Of a stretch of DNA of 64,000 nucleotides, positions 52,620 through 60,341 are shown one piece after another. A program made the position numbers and the translations under genes. Each line of letters begins with the position of its first letter. The stretch's first letter is position 1. Location: assembly GCA_964649815.1 (NCBI GenBank), contig CAZYQC010000001.1, forward strand, positions 1-64,000, in the 5' to 3' direction. The notes under the pieces were generated by a model. The model made no database searches and had not been told where the DNA came from. It worked only from the letters and a program-made list of their open reading frames with translations. Source of the stretch: G013214665 sp964649815 (GTDB lineage Bacteria > Pseudomonadota > Alphaproteobacteria > Rhodobacterales > Rhodobacteraceae).

Positions 52620-53405
52620 TTATGCAGCAGCGTCGAACGCGGCAGGCAAGTCGCCTTGGCGCGCGGCCTGATCAATCGCTTGGCGCATGTCGACTTTTAT
52701 GCAATCCGCCAGTTGCTCAAAGCTATCAATCGCAAAGTAGACCGGTTGCACGATATCGATCCGGTATGGCGTTCGCAGAACAGTTTCCAGATCAAATGGC
52801 ACCACTTTTGGGCTGCCGGAAATCACATTCTCAAGCTCTTCCGGGCTTGAGATGATGCCCGCTCCAAACGCCTTCAGAGCGTCGCCTTCGCGGATCAAGC
52901 CGAACTCAATTGTGAACCAAAACAATCGAAACAGCCGTTCTGAATAGGCGTCCCCGAGCTCTAGCGAGAGCCGCCCAAACCCTTCTAAAAACTGACAAAA
53001 CGCATCATTGGTCAACATTGGACAATGGCCGAAACACTCGTGAAAAATGTCTGGTTCTTCGATGTAGTCGAAATGCTCACGCTTGCGAATGAAGGTTGCG
53101 ACGGGGAATTTTCGGTTGCTGAGCAACGTCGAAAACTCATCCTGGGGGATCAACGCGTCTACCGCCTTGACGCCCGCGCCGGTCAAGCCGAAAAGCTTGG
53201 CGTCGACATCTTTGACTTGAGGCACCTCAGACCCGGTCATCCCCAGCGCAACCTGACCATCCAGATACGCCTTGGACGCATGACGCCTTAGGCGAGACAT
53301 CTGAAGTTCAAAGAGATCACGCCAAACGCTGGCCTCTTCGGCTGTGTAGTTAAACTGACCCTCGGCGTTGGGTGTTTTCGAAGTGTATTCCGTCGACAAT
53401 GGCAT
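52620..53405 (-). CDS. phhA: Phenylalanine 4-monooxygenase
   Basis: A 261-residue monomer-type phenylalanine hydroxylase. The iron ligands are seen in DIFHECFGHCPML (two His) and FWFTIEFGLI (Glu). REHFDYIEEPDIFHECFGH is the family signature. It converts phenylalanine to tyrosine with tetrahydropterin and oxygen. AAGGAG lies seven bases before the ATG at 53405. No pterin dehydratase (phhB) is nearby. It is divergent from an Lrp-family regulator that probably controls it. Confidence 0.94.
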   Translation of the reverse strand: MPLSTEYTSKTPNAEGQFNYTAEEASVWRDLFELQMSRLRRHASKAYLDGQVALGMTGSEVPQVKDVDAKLFGLTGAGVKAVDALIPQDEFSTLLSNRKFPVATFIRKREHFDYIEEPDIFHECFGHCPMLTNDAFCQFLEGFGRLSLELGDAYSERLFRLFWFTIEFGLIREGDALKAFGAGIISSPEELENVISGSPKVVPFDLETVLRTPYRIDIVQPVYFAIDSFEQLADCIKVDMRQAIDQAARQGDLPAAFDAAA

Positions 53406-53513
53406 GGGCGCGCTCCTTTTAAGCAACTTTGCCACAGCCATGATGAAAGAGGCATGCAAGCTTTAGGAAAATTGGCCTGTATCTGGAATGAAATATCTGA
53501 TAATTGCTGAAAC

Positions 53514-53972
53514 ATGAAATTTTCGCCCACGGAAACAGCCATTCTTGATATCCTGCAGCACGATTCCGCCAAGAGCATGGCAAATCTTGCTGACCAGTTA
53601 GGGATGTCGTCTTCGACGCTTTGGCGAAAAGTGCAAGAGCTCGAAAACTCAGGCGTTATCAAGGCGCGTGTCGCCTTGCTGGATGCTGCCAAGGTCGGTT
53701 GCAAGCTGACGGTGCTGGCCGCGATAACGCTGCGAGATCACAGCGAAGGTACGGTCAACGGTTTTGCGCGGTTGATCATGGGGCGGCCCGAAATTGTCGA
53801 ATGCCATGCGACATCTGGGCAAGCTGACTACAGTTTGAAGATCCGAGTGGCAGATGTCGAAGCGTATGAGCAATTCATGACCCATACCTTGCTGCGCTCG
53901 GACTATGTGCGCGAGGTGCAATCATCATTTGTCTTGAAAGAACTCAAAGCGACAACAGCCTTGCCGCTTTGA
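53514..53972 (+). CDS. Lrp/AsnC-family transcriptional regulator
   Basis: A 152-residue regulator with an N-terminal helix-turn-helix (AILDILQHDSAKSMANLADQ, then LGMSSSTLWRKVQELE) and a C-terminal RAM ligand-binding domain (VECHATSGQADYSLKIRVAD). Such proteins respond to amino acids. The divergent layout with phhA, about 108 bp apart, suggests control of phenylalanine hydroxylation by phenylalanine or tyrosine. That link is inference. Confidence 0.9.
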   Translation: MKFSPTETAILDILQHDSAKSMANLADQLGMSSSTLWRKVQELENSGVIKARVALLDAAKVGCKLTVLAAITLRDHSEGTVNGFARLIMGRPEIVECHATSGQADYSLKIRVADVEAYEQFMTHTLLRSDYVREVQSSFVLKELKATTALPL

Positions 53973-54009
53973 GCTTTGACAATCCGCGCTTCACGCACGC
54001 AGCGATCGA

Positions 54010-54663
54010 TCAGTCGGGCGCTTTGGTCGTGCGCAGGTATGGCAGAACGGCGGTGAACTCGCCAAACTTGGCCTTGGCGTCTTCGTCACTGACAGTAGGC
54101 GGGATGATCACATCATCGCCGACATTCCAGTTCGCAGGGGTCGCGACGCCCTTTCCTGTGGACGTCTGAAGCCCGTCCAAAGCGCGCAGAACCTCAGCAA
54201 AGTTGCGGCCAACGGTCATTGGGTACGTCATGGACAGCTTAAGTTGCTTGTCCGGCCCGATAATAAACACGGAACGGACAGTTGCGCTGTCTGCGGGGGT
54301 GCGACCGTCGGGCATGTAAGCTTCGGCAGGCAACATGTCGAAGGCTTTGGACACTTCCAGCCCGTCATCCGCAATTATTGGAAATCCTGCCGTCGCCCCC
54401 GAAACCTTTTCGATGTCGCCTTTCCACTTTTTGTGGTCCTCAACGCTATCGACAGACACGCCAATCACTTTGGTGCCGCGCTTGTCCCATTCATCTGCGA
54501 GCTGGGCCACAGCGCCAAATTCAGTCGTGCAAACCGGCGTAAAATCCTTTGGGTGCGAAAAGAGAATCGCCCAGCTGTCGCCGATCCAGTCATGCAAAGA
54601 AAAGCTGCCGTGGTCGGTGGCAACCGTGAGATCGGGGATGGTGTCGTTGATGCGCAGGCCCAT
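54010..54663 (-). CDS. 1-Cys peroxiredoxin (Prx6 type)
   Basis: A 217-residue peroxiredoxin. The peroxidatic Cys is in DFTPVCTTEF; no other Cys is present, so it is a 1-Cys enzyme. The length and C-terminal extension (KGVATPANWNVGDDVII) match the Prx6 group. It reduces hydrogen and alkyl peroxides in the cytoplasm. GGAGG lies five bases before the ATG at 54663. It is divergent from the aldehyde dehydrogenase gene over about 120 bp. Confidence 0.94.
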   Translation of the reverse strand: MGLRINDTIPDLTVATDHGSFSLHDWIGDSWAILFSHPKDFTPVCTTEFGAVAQLADEWDKRGTKVIGVSVDSVEDHKKWKGDIEKVSGATAGFPIIADDGLEVSKAFDMLPAEAYMPDGRTPADSATVRSVFIIGPDKQLKLSMTYPMTVGRNFAEVLRALDGLQTSTGKGVATPANWNVGDDVIIPPTVSDEDAKAKFGEFTAVLPYLRTTKAPD

Positions 54664-54783
54664 AGAATCCTCCGGTATGGTCAAGAATGTGGTGGTCTCA
54701 ACTTATGCAAAGAAAGCGCCTCTTGCACCCCCCCACAAGCGGTGCCACTTTGCGGCCAAACACCGGTCAGGAGGGCATGTGCC

Positions 54784-56223
54784 ATGCTGGAAAAACGTCA
54801 ATTCTACATCAACGGAGCTTGGGTCGATCCGATCGAGGGAACCGACCACCACGTAATCGACCCATCCACGGAAGAGCCATGTGCCGTCATTTCGCTGGGC
54901 GGCAAGGCAGACGCTGACGCAGCGGTTGCTGCGGCAAAAGCTGCGTTTCCGGCGTGGATGGCGACACCCGCCGAAGAACGTATTGCTTTGGTCGAAAAGC
55001 TGCTTGAGGTTTACAAAACCAAGCAGGCCGACATGTCCGAAGCCATGAGCATAGAGATGGGTGCGCCGATCGATATGGCCAAAACCCAACAATTTGGTGC
55101 GGGCACGTATCACCTGAGCAATTTCATCAGAGCCGCGAAGTCGTTCGAGTTTTCGCGACCCTTGGGTGATCATGCACCAAACGACCGGATCATCTATGAG
55201 CCGGTGGGCGTAGCAGCCATGATTACGCCCTGGAACTGGCCACAGAACCAGATCACCTTGAAGGTTGGCGCCGCGGCTGTGGCTGGCTGTACGATGGTTT
55301 TGAAACCGTCAGAGGAATCCCCTCTCGACGCTATGATCTTTGCCGACGCGATGCACGAGGCGGGCTTCCCTGCGGGTGTGTTCAACCTGGTGAATGGCGA
55401 CGGGGTTGGCGTTGGGACAGAGTTGTCGGGCCACAAAGACGTCGACATGGTCAGCTTTACCGGCTCTACCCGCGCCGGCATCCTGATTTCCCAAAATGCG
55501 GCAAACACCCTCAAGCGTGTGCATCTTGAATTGGGTGGCAAAGGCGCAAACCTGATTTTCGATGACGCTGACGAAAAGGCCGTCAAGCGGGGTGTTCTTC
55601 ACATGATGAACAACACCGGTCAGAGCTGTAACGCCCCCTCGCGCATGCTGGTTCAGCGGGGTCTCTATGATCAGGCTGTTGAGGAAGCCGCTGCTGTGGC
55701 CGACAAAGTGACAGTGGGCCCTGCGTCCGAAGAGGGACGCCACATCGGCCCCGTGGTTAACGAAGTGCAGTGGAACAAGATCCAAGGCCTGATCCAAAAG
55801 GGCATCGAAGAAGGTGCGCGTTTGGTTGCAGGCGGGCCTGGACGCCCCGAAGGATTTAACAAAGGCTTTTACGTCAGGCCCACCGTGTTTGCAGATGTGA
55901 ACAACGACATGACCATCGCGCGGGAAGAAATCTTTGGCCCGGTTCTGTCGATCATTCCTTTCGACACCGAAGAAGAAGCGGTCGAGATTGCCAATGACAC
56001 GCCCTATGGTTTGACCAATTACGTCCAAACTCAAGATGCCGCGCGCGCCAATCGATTGGCGGGGCAATTGCGGTCAGGCATGGTCGAGATGAACGGCCAA
56101 GGCCGCGGCGCCGGAGCGCCGTTTGGTGGGATGAAGCAATCCGGCAATGGCCGCGAGGGCGGCATCTGGGGCATCGAAGACTTTTTGGAAGTCAAATCCG
56201 TTTCCGGTTGGGCTGCGGAATAA
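54784..56223 (+). CDS. NAD(P)-dependent aldehyde dehydrogenase
   Basis: A 479-residue aldehyde dehydrogenase. The catalytic Cys282 is in NTGQSCNAPSRM, the general-base Glu in HLELGGKGANL, and TPWNWPQNQITLK is the cofactor-binding region. It oxidises an aldehyde to an acid; the substrate is not readable. The frame stays open about 540 bp upstream, but only the start at 54784 has GGAGGG and homology. It is followed by a GC-rich repeat and then a strong terminator. Confidence 0.93.
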   Translation: MLEKRQFYINGAWVDPIEGTDHHVIDPSTEEPCAVISLGGKADADAAVAAAKAAFPAWMATPAEERIALVEKLLEVYKTKQADMSEAMSIEMGAPIDMAKTQQFGAGTYHLSNFIRAAKSFEFSRPLGDHAPNDRIIYEPVGVAAMITPWNWPQNQITLKVGAAAVAGCTMVLKPSEESPLDAMIFADAMHEAGFPAGVFNLVNGDGVGVGTELSGHKDVDMVSFTGSTRAGILISQNAANTLKRVHLELGGKGANLIFDDADEKAVKRGVLHMMNNTGQSCNAPSRMLVQRGLYDQAVEEAAAVADKVTVGPASEEGRHIGPVVNEVQWNKIQGLIQKGIEEGARLVAGGPGRPEGFNKGFYVRPTVFADVNNDMTIAREEIFGPVLSIIPFDTEEEAVEIANDTPYGLTNYVQTQDAARANRLAGQLRSGMVEMNGQGRGAGAPFGGMKQSGNGREGGIWGIEDFLEVKSVSGWAAE

Positions 56224-56235
56224 AGGTTAGGATTG

Positions 56236-56284
56236 GCGGGGGCTCTGCCCCCGCGCCCCCGGGATATTTCCTGCCAAAAGAAAA
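56236..56284. repeat. GC-rich intergenic repeat of Rhodobacteraceae type
   Basis: Stem GCGGGGGC-TCT-GCCCCCGC (56236-56254) is followed by CCCCC, GGGATATTTC and a CCAAAAGAAAAG tail. I recall very similar intergenic units in many Rhodobacteraceae genomes, downstream of genes. It may be a transcription or mRNA-end signal or a mobile palindromic unit. Only one copy is visible here. Confidence 0.55.
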
Positions 56285-56289
56285 GAGAG

Positions 56290-56320
56290 AACGCCGCGTT
56301 TGTGGACGCGGCGTTTTTTT
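56290..56320 (+). terminator. Intrinsic terminator after the aldehyde dehydrogenase gene
   Basis: The stem AACGCCGCG/CGCGGCGTT (9 bp) around an 8-nt loop is followed by five further T residues. Placement 67 bp after the stop suits the plus-strand gene. The stem also starts with A residues on the other strand, so it may act in both directions for the convergent copper chaperone gene. Confidence 0.9.
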
Positions 56321-56350
56321 GACCTGCCTGATTGGCGCAAGAGGCGCTGA

Positions 56351-56833
56351 TTAAGATCCGTGGTCAGAGTGATCTGTTTCGTGTTGATCACCATCCGGGC
56401 GTGGCTCAACGTTGAAAACCACATGAATTGTGCCGGCTTTTTCAAAAGTGAGGGTGGCGCTGATCTTTTCGCCGTCTTCCAGGGGGTCGCCTTTGAGCCC
56501 CATGAACATGACATGGAAGCCGCCCGGTTGCAGGAACACAGTCTCGCCCGGGGCGATTTCGATGCGGTCGACGTGCTTCATCTTGGCGATGCCGGCTTTT
56601 TCTTCGGTTGTGTGGATCATCACACGGGGGAAGTCGGCATCGACAGCGGTCAAATAGTCGACCGTGTCGCCTGCGTTTGTGATGATCATGTATCCAGCGC
56701 CTGACATTGCCGTCTTTGGCGTCTCAAACGCGACGGGGTGTTCGATGACCAGGTTGCCGATCTTGTAGTCATGCGCCTGGGCGATGGCTGGGGTCAGTAG
56801 GGCGGCCAAGGCCGCGTAAGCGAGAGGTTTCAT
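56351..56833 (-). CDS. Periplasmic copper chaperone of the PCu(A)C family
   Basis: A 160-residue protein. A signal peptide (KPLAYAALAALLTPAIAQA) leads to a mature cupredoxin-like domain. The copper motif H-x-M near the centre is GGFHVMFMGL, with a preceding Met/His pair (AKMKHVD), as in PCu(A)C proteins that deliver copper to cytochrome oxidase. The His/Asp-rich tail (DQHETDHSDHGS) may add metal binding. The start at 56833 is chosen because the signal begins there. It lies about 60 bp after the preceding gene on the same strand. Confidence 0.9.
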   Translation of the reverse strand: MKPLAYAALAALLTPAIAQAHDYKIGNLVIEHPVAFETPKTAMSGAGYMIITNAGDTVDYLTAVDADFPRVMIHTTEEKAGIAKMKHVDRIEIAPGETVFLQPGGFHVMFMGLKGDPLEDGEKISATLTFEKAGTIHVVFNVEPRPDGDQHETDHSDHGS

Positions 56834-56894
56834 GCTGTGCTCCGATAACCGCAATGAGTGCGGCAAAGATGTAAGGTAAATGTAGGATCAGTTG

Positions 56895-57260
56895 TCAGAG
56901 CAGAACAGGCGGATCGCGGGCCGAAAAGGGATTGGCGCGCGCCTGGGACACGGGCAGGTTTGGATCACGCAGTCGCATATAGATCGCGTCAGGGGCGACG
57001 GCCGCGAATGTAGAGGCCCCGCGGTCAGGGGGGCAAAAGGCGGTAAACCGGCACGCGTCACAGGTTGGCGACGCGCTGTGGCCGGAGTTTTCAATATCGC
57101 CACAAATGTCGATCCATTGGCCACCCATGTCGAGATAGGCCTGGATATCAGGTGTAATGACCAAGGGCGCCGTTTTGTGCGCAAAGCCGACCAAAGCGAG
57201 TGCTGCAAGCAGAAGCGCTGCGCAATGTAGTTTGGCGATCTGCAACATGCGGCGGGTCAT
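56895..57260 (-). CDS. Hypothetical small exported or membrane-anchored protein
   Basis: A 121-residue protein with an N-terminal hydrophobic segment (LHCAALLLAALALVGFA, about 11-27) and a Cys cluster in the mature part (WIDICGD, SPTCDACRFTAFC). The Cys-x2-Cys-x5-Cys arrangement resembles small proteins that sit near copper-handling genes (DUF2946-like), which fits the adjacent PCu(A)C gene. I cannot assign a function. Starts at 57260 or 57248 are possible. Confidence 0.6.
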   Translation of the reverse strand: MTRRMLQIAKLHCAALLLAALALVGFAHKTAPLVITPDIQAYLDMGGQWIDICGDIENSGHSASPTCDACRFTAFCPPDRGASTFAAVAPDAIYMRLRDPNLPVSQARANPFSARDPPVLL

Positions 57261-57302
57261 CGGTGGCAGTTTACCCTTGAACGGGTGGCGAATGCCAGCG
57301 CG

Positions 57303-57953
57303 TCAGAACGGCGCGGGTGCCCGCAGGCGCAAGGCATGCCCACCTTCCGGGTGGGGGAGGCGCAACTCTTCTGAATGCAGCATCAGCCGCGGAAAATCGC
57401 GCGCAGGCCCCTCTGCATAGAACGGATCGCCCAATATCGGATGACCCAAGGCCAGCATATGCACGCGCAATTGATGGGAGCGGCCGGTATGAGGCATCAA
57501 ACGGACCCGGCTTGTGCCGTCGGCATCATGTTTGAGGCAGCGCCATTCGGTCTGGGCCGGTTTGCCATTTTCATGGTCAACCATCTGTTTGGGTCGATTG
57601 GGCCAGTCCACGATCAGGGGAAGATCGACCGTGCCTGTTTTCGGGCTGAGATGACCCCAAACCCTTGCGATATAGGTTTTCTTGGCGCGCCGACGCTCAA
57701 AAGAAAGGCCCAGATGGCGTTGTGCGTGTGGGGTAAGGGCGAAAATCATGACGCCGGATGTGTCGCGATCCAATCGGTGCACCAAAAGCGCATCGGGAAA
57801 GGCGTGCTGGACCCGCGACAGCAGGCAATCGGCCAGATGCGCCCCTTTGCCAGGAACGGACAGCAAACCGCTGGGCTTTTCCACGCCGAGCACTTGCGCG
57901 TCTTCGTGCAGAATGACGAGTGGATCTTGCGGAGGATTGTAATCCTCGCTCAT
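57303..57953 (-). CDS. RluA-family pseudouridine synthase
   Basis: A 216-residue enzyme. The catalytic motif HRLDRDTSG with the active-site Asp, the strand KKTYIARVWG, and the late VRLMPHTGRSHQLRVHMLA are RluA landmarks. It isomerises uridines in rRNA or tRNA. It lacks an S4 domain and is of the short RluA type, but the exact target is unknown. The start at 57953 overlaps the aroC stop (ATGA), so it is translated together with chorismate synthase. Confidence 0.92.
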   Translation of the reverse strand: MSEDYNPPQDPLVILHEDAQVLGVEKPSGLLSVPGKGAHLADCLLSRVQHAFPDALLVHRLDRDTSGVMIFALTPHAQRHLGLSFERRRAKKTYIARVWGHLSPKTGTVDLPLIVDWPNRPKQMVDHENGKPAQTEWRCLKHDADGTSRVRLMPHTGRSHQLRVHMLALGHPILGDPFYAEGPARDFPRLMLHSEELRLPHPEGGHALRLRAPAPF

Positions 57954-59059
57954 TGCGGGCCGATTTTGCCCCGGTTCTCGCCCACCTGACCGCGATGCAG
58001 CAGCAGGTGGTCCAGTATAACGCATGCCATCATCGCCTCTCCTACGGGAACCGCCCGGATACCGACGCAAGGGTCGTGGCGACCTTTGGTGACGATCTCG
58101 GCTGGCTCGCCCGATTTGGTTATCGTCTTGCGGGTCTGCAAAATGGACGACGTTGGCTTGACGGCAAACCGCACAACGACGTCTTGGCCGGTGCTTATGC
58201 CACCCAGAATGCCGCCCGCGTGGTTCGACGAGAAGACGGGCTCTCCGTTGTTGCCCATGAAAATCTCATCCGCGTTGGCTTCGCCGGTGAGTTCAGCCGC
58301 AGCCATGCCTTCGCCGATTTCGACACCTTTGACCGCGTTGATCGACATCATCGCCGCTGCAAGATCTGTATCGAGCTTTCCATAGATCGGTGCGCCCAGG
58401 CCGGCGGGCACGCCCCTTGCTACAACCTCGATCACCGCACCGACGGAGGAACCGGATTTGCGCAAGCCGTCCAGATAGGTGGCCCAGGTTTCAGCTGCGC
58501 CAGCGTCCGGGGTCCAGAACGGGTTTTGATCGACCTGCGCCATATCAAACGCTTCGCGATTGGCCGCGTGCGCGCCCATGCGCACCATGTAGCCTTGAAT
58601 GTCGATCTGAGGCGCCAAGGATTTGAGCGCCGCGCGGGCCAAGCCCCCGGCAGCGACACGTGCAGCGGTTTCGCGCGCAGACGACCGCCCACCGCCGCGA
58701 TAGTCGCGAATGCCGTATTTCAGCCAATAGGTGATATCTGCGTGACCGGGCCGGAACTTTTCTGCGATCTCTGAGTAGTCCTTGGACCGCTGATCGGTGT
58801 TTTCGATCATAAGCTGGATCGGCGTCCCGGTTGTCTGCCCTTCGAAAACACCAGACAGAATTTTGACTTCGTCCGCTTCGCGGCGCTGTGTCGTGAACTT
58901 ATTTTGCCCGGGCTTGCGTTTGTCGAGCCAGACTTGAATATCAGCAGCATCGATCGGGACGCCTGGCGGGCAGCCATCCACGGTCGCGCCTAGCGCTGGT
59001 CCGTGGCTTTCGCCCCAGGTTGTCACCCGAAAGAGATGTCCAAAAGTGTTAAGGCTCAT
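57950..59059 (-). CDS. aroC: Chorismate synthase
   Basis: A 369-residue enzyme that makes chorismate from EPSP, the last shared step of aromatic amino acid synthesis. The family signatures are NTFGHLFRVTTWGESHGPAL near the start, GGGRSSARETAARVAAGG in the middle and RHDPCVGIRAVPVGEAM near the end. Length is normal. The start at 59059 is chosen because homology begins there and CGGAG lies just upstream; the frame runs further upstream without family sequence. It is followed by the RluA-type gene with a 4-bp overlap. Confidence 0.97.
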   Translation of the reverse strand: MSLNTFGHLFRVTTWGESHGPALGATVDGCPPGVPIDAADIQVWLDKRKPGQNKFTTQRREADEVKILSGVFEGQTTGTPIQLMIENTDQRSKDYSEIAEKFRPGHADITYWLKYGIRDYRGGGRSSARETAARVAAGGLARAALKSLAPQIDIQGYMVRMGAHAANREAFDMAQVDQNPFWTPDAGAAETWATYLDGLRKSGSSVGAVIEVVARGVPAGLGAPIYGKLDTDLAAAMMSINAVKGVEIGEGMAAAELTGEANADEIFMGNNGEPVFSSNHAGGILGGISTGQDVVVRFAVKPTSSILQTRKTITKSGEPAEIVTKGRHDPCVGIRAVPVGEAMMACVILDHLLLHRGQVGENRGKIGPQ

Positions 59060-59192
59060 CACCCGCTCCGAATTTGCTTCGGCAGGGCATACGCGCCATG
59101 CGGAAGCTTGCCAAGTCCTTGCGACGCGTGGGCTGGGCTCAAGCCCCTTGGAACCCCCTTCATACCTTTGAAGTGATGGCTTGAACCTGCTT

Positions 59193-59216
59193 GAGGCGCA
59201 AACTAATGTGCGCCTC
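59193..59216. other. Perfect stem-loop directly upstream of the TPP riboswitch
   Basis: GAGGCGCA and TGCGCCTC form an 8-bp perfect stem around AACTAATG. It abuts the first helix of the riboswitch aptamer, in the leader of thiB and between it and aroC. No T-tract follows. It may be a folding aid for the aptamer or a leftover transcription signal. Confidence 0.45.
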
Positions 59217-59298
59217 ACCTCGGGGTGCCCGGCAACGGGCTGAGATGCATTCGCGAACCCGTAGAACCTGAACCGGTTAGAACCGGCGGAGGGAAGGT
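59217..59298 (+). promoter_or_regulatory. TPP riboswitch (THI element) upstream of thiBPQ
   Basis: The conserved TPP aptamer cores are present in order: GGGGTGCCC, GGGCTGAGAT, ACCCGTAGAACCTGA and GGCGGAGGGAAGG. ACCT and AGGT pair as the closing helix. It should sense thiamine diphosphate. No terminator with a T-run is seen before the ribosome binding site (GGAGG, about 40 bp downstream), so control is more likely at translation. This explains regulation of the thiamine transporter. Confidence 0.95.
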
Positions 59299-59349
59299 TT
59301 GGGACGATCCCATTTTGCCTGCCCTGCCGCCTGCAATTTGGAGGATCAC

Positions 59350-60336
59350 ATGATCAAATCTCTTCCCCTTGCAGCGGCTTCGATTGTTATCGGAGCGACA
59401 GCCGCATTGTCCGAAACACCCGTTTTGAAAGTCTACACTTATGACAGCTTTGTCAGCGATTGGGGTCCTGGACCTGCCGTTGAAGAGGCGTTCGAAAAGG
59501 TCTGCGCCTGTGATTTGCAATTTGTCGGTGCAGGCGATGGTGCCGCGCTTTTGGCGCGACTAAAGCTGGAAGGTCAGCGCACCGAAGCCGACATTGTGTT
59601 GGGACTTGATACCAATCTGACGGCGGCGGCAAAAGAAACCGGCCTTTTTGCGCCGCACAAGGTGACGGCGCAATATGACCTGCCGATTGCTTGGACAGAT
59701 GACACATTTGTCCCGTTTGATTGGGGCTATTTCGCTTTTGTTCACAACACGGACATGGCCGCGCCCAGCAGTTTCAAAGCTCTGGCGGAAAGCGATGCAA
59801 AAATTGTGATCCAAGACCCGCGCTCGTCTACCCCGGGCCTTGGTCTGTTGATGTGGGTCAAAACCGCCTATGGCGACGCTGCGCCCGAGATTTGGGCGGG
59901 GCTGTCGGACAATGTGGTCACGGTCACAAAAGGGTGGTCCGAAGCTTATGGCTTGTTCCTCGAAGGCGAAGCGGACATGGTTCTGAGCTACACGACCTCG
60001 CCCGCCTATCACCTCATCGCGGAAAGCGACGACAGCAAAACCGCCGCCGTTTTTGAAGAGGGCAATTACATGCAGGTCGAGGTCGCTGCAAAAGTGGCGG
60101 GTACGGATGAAGAAGCGCTCGCTGATCAGTTTCTGAACTTTATGGTATCAGACGCCTTTCAGGCGATCATTCCGACGACAAACTGGATGTTCCCCGCAGT
60201 TATGCCAAGCGACGGATTGCCAGAGGGGTTTGACACTCTTCCAACACCAAGCACATCTCTTTTGGTGCCGTCGGACGAAGCACCCGCGATCCGCGATGCG
60301 GCATTGGCTGAGTGGCTAACCGCGCTCTCGAATTAA
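59350..60336 (+). CDS. thiB: Thiamine-binding periplasmic protein
   Basis: A 328-residue binding protein. The signal peptide (IKSLPLAAASIVIGATAALS) precedes the mature protein, VLKVYTYDSFVSDWGPG, and later WGYFAFVHN, IQDPRSSTPGLGLLMW and TTNWMFP are ThiB landmarks. It binds thiamine or its phosphates for the ThiPQ importer. The TPP riboswitch just upstream is strong support. GGAGG lies a few bases before the ATG at 59350. Confidence 0.95.
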   Translation: MIKSLPLAAASIVIGATAALSETPVLKVYTYDSFVSDWGPGPAVEEAFEKVCACDLQFVGAGDGAALLARLKLEGQRTEADIVLGLDTNLTAAAKETGLFAPHKVTAQYDLPIAWTDDTFVPFDWGYFAFVHNTDMAAPSSFKALAESDAKIVIQDPRSSTPGLGLLMWVKTAYGDAAPEIWAGLSDNVVTVTKGWSEAYGLFLEGEADMVLSYTTSPAYHLIAESDDSKTAAVFEEGNYMQVEVAAKVAGTDEEALADQFLNFMVSDAFQAIIPTTNWMFPAVMPSDGLPEGFDTLPTPSTSLLVPSDEAPAIRDAALAEWLTALSN

Positions 60337-60341
60337 CGCAT

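Noticed and set aside
54244..54783. In-frame upstream extension of the aldehyde dehydrogenase
   Set aside because: It runs antisense through the peroxiredoxin gene, and the homology and GGAGGG site support a start at 54784.
57920..58774. 284-codon plus-strand frame
   Set aside because: It is antisense to aroC, which is unmistakable.
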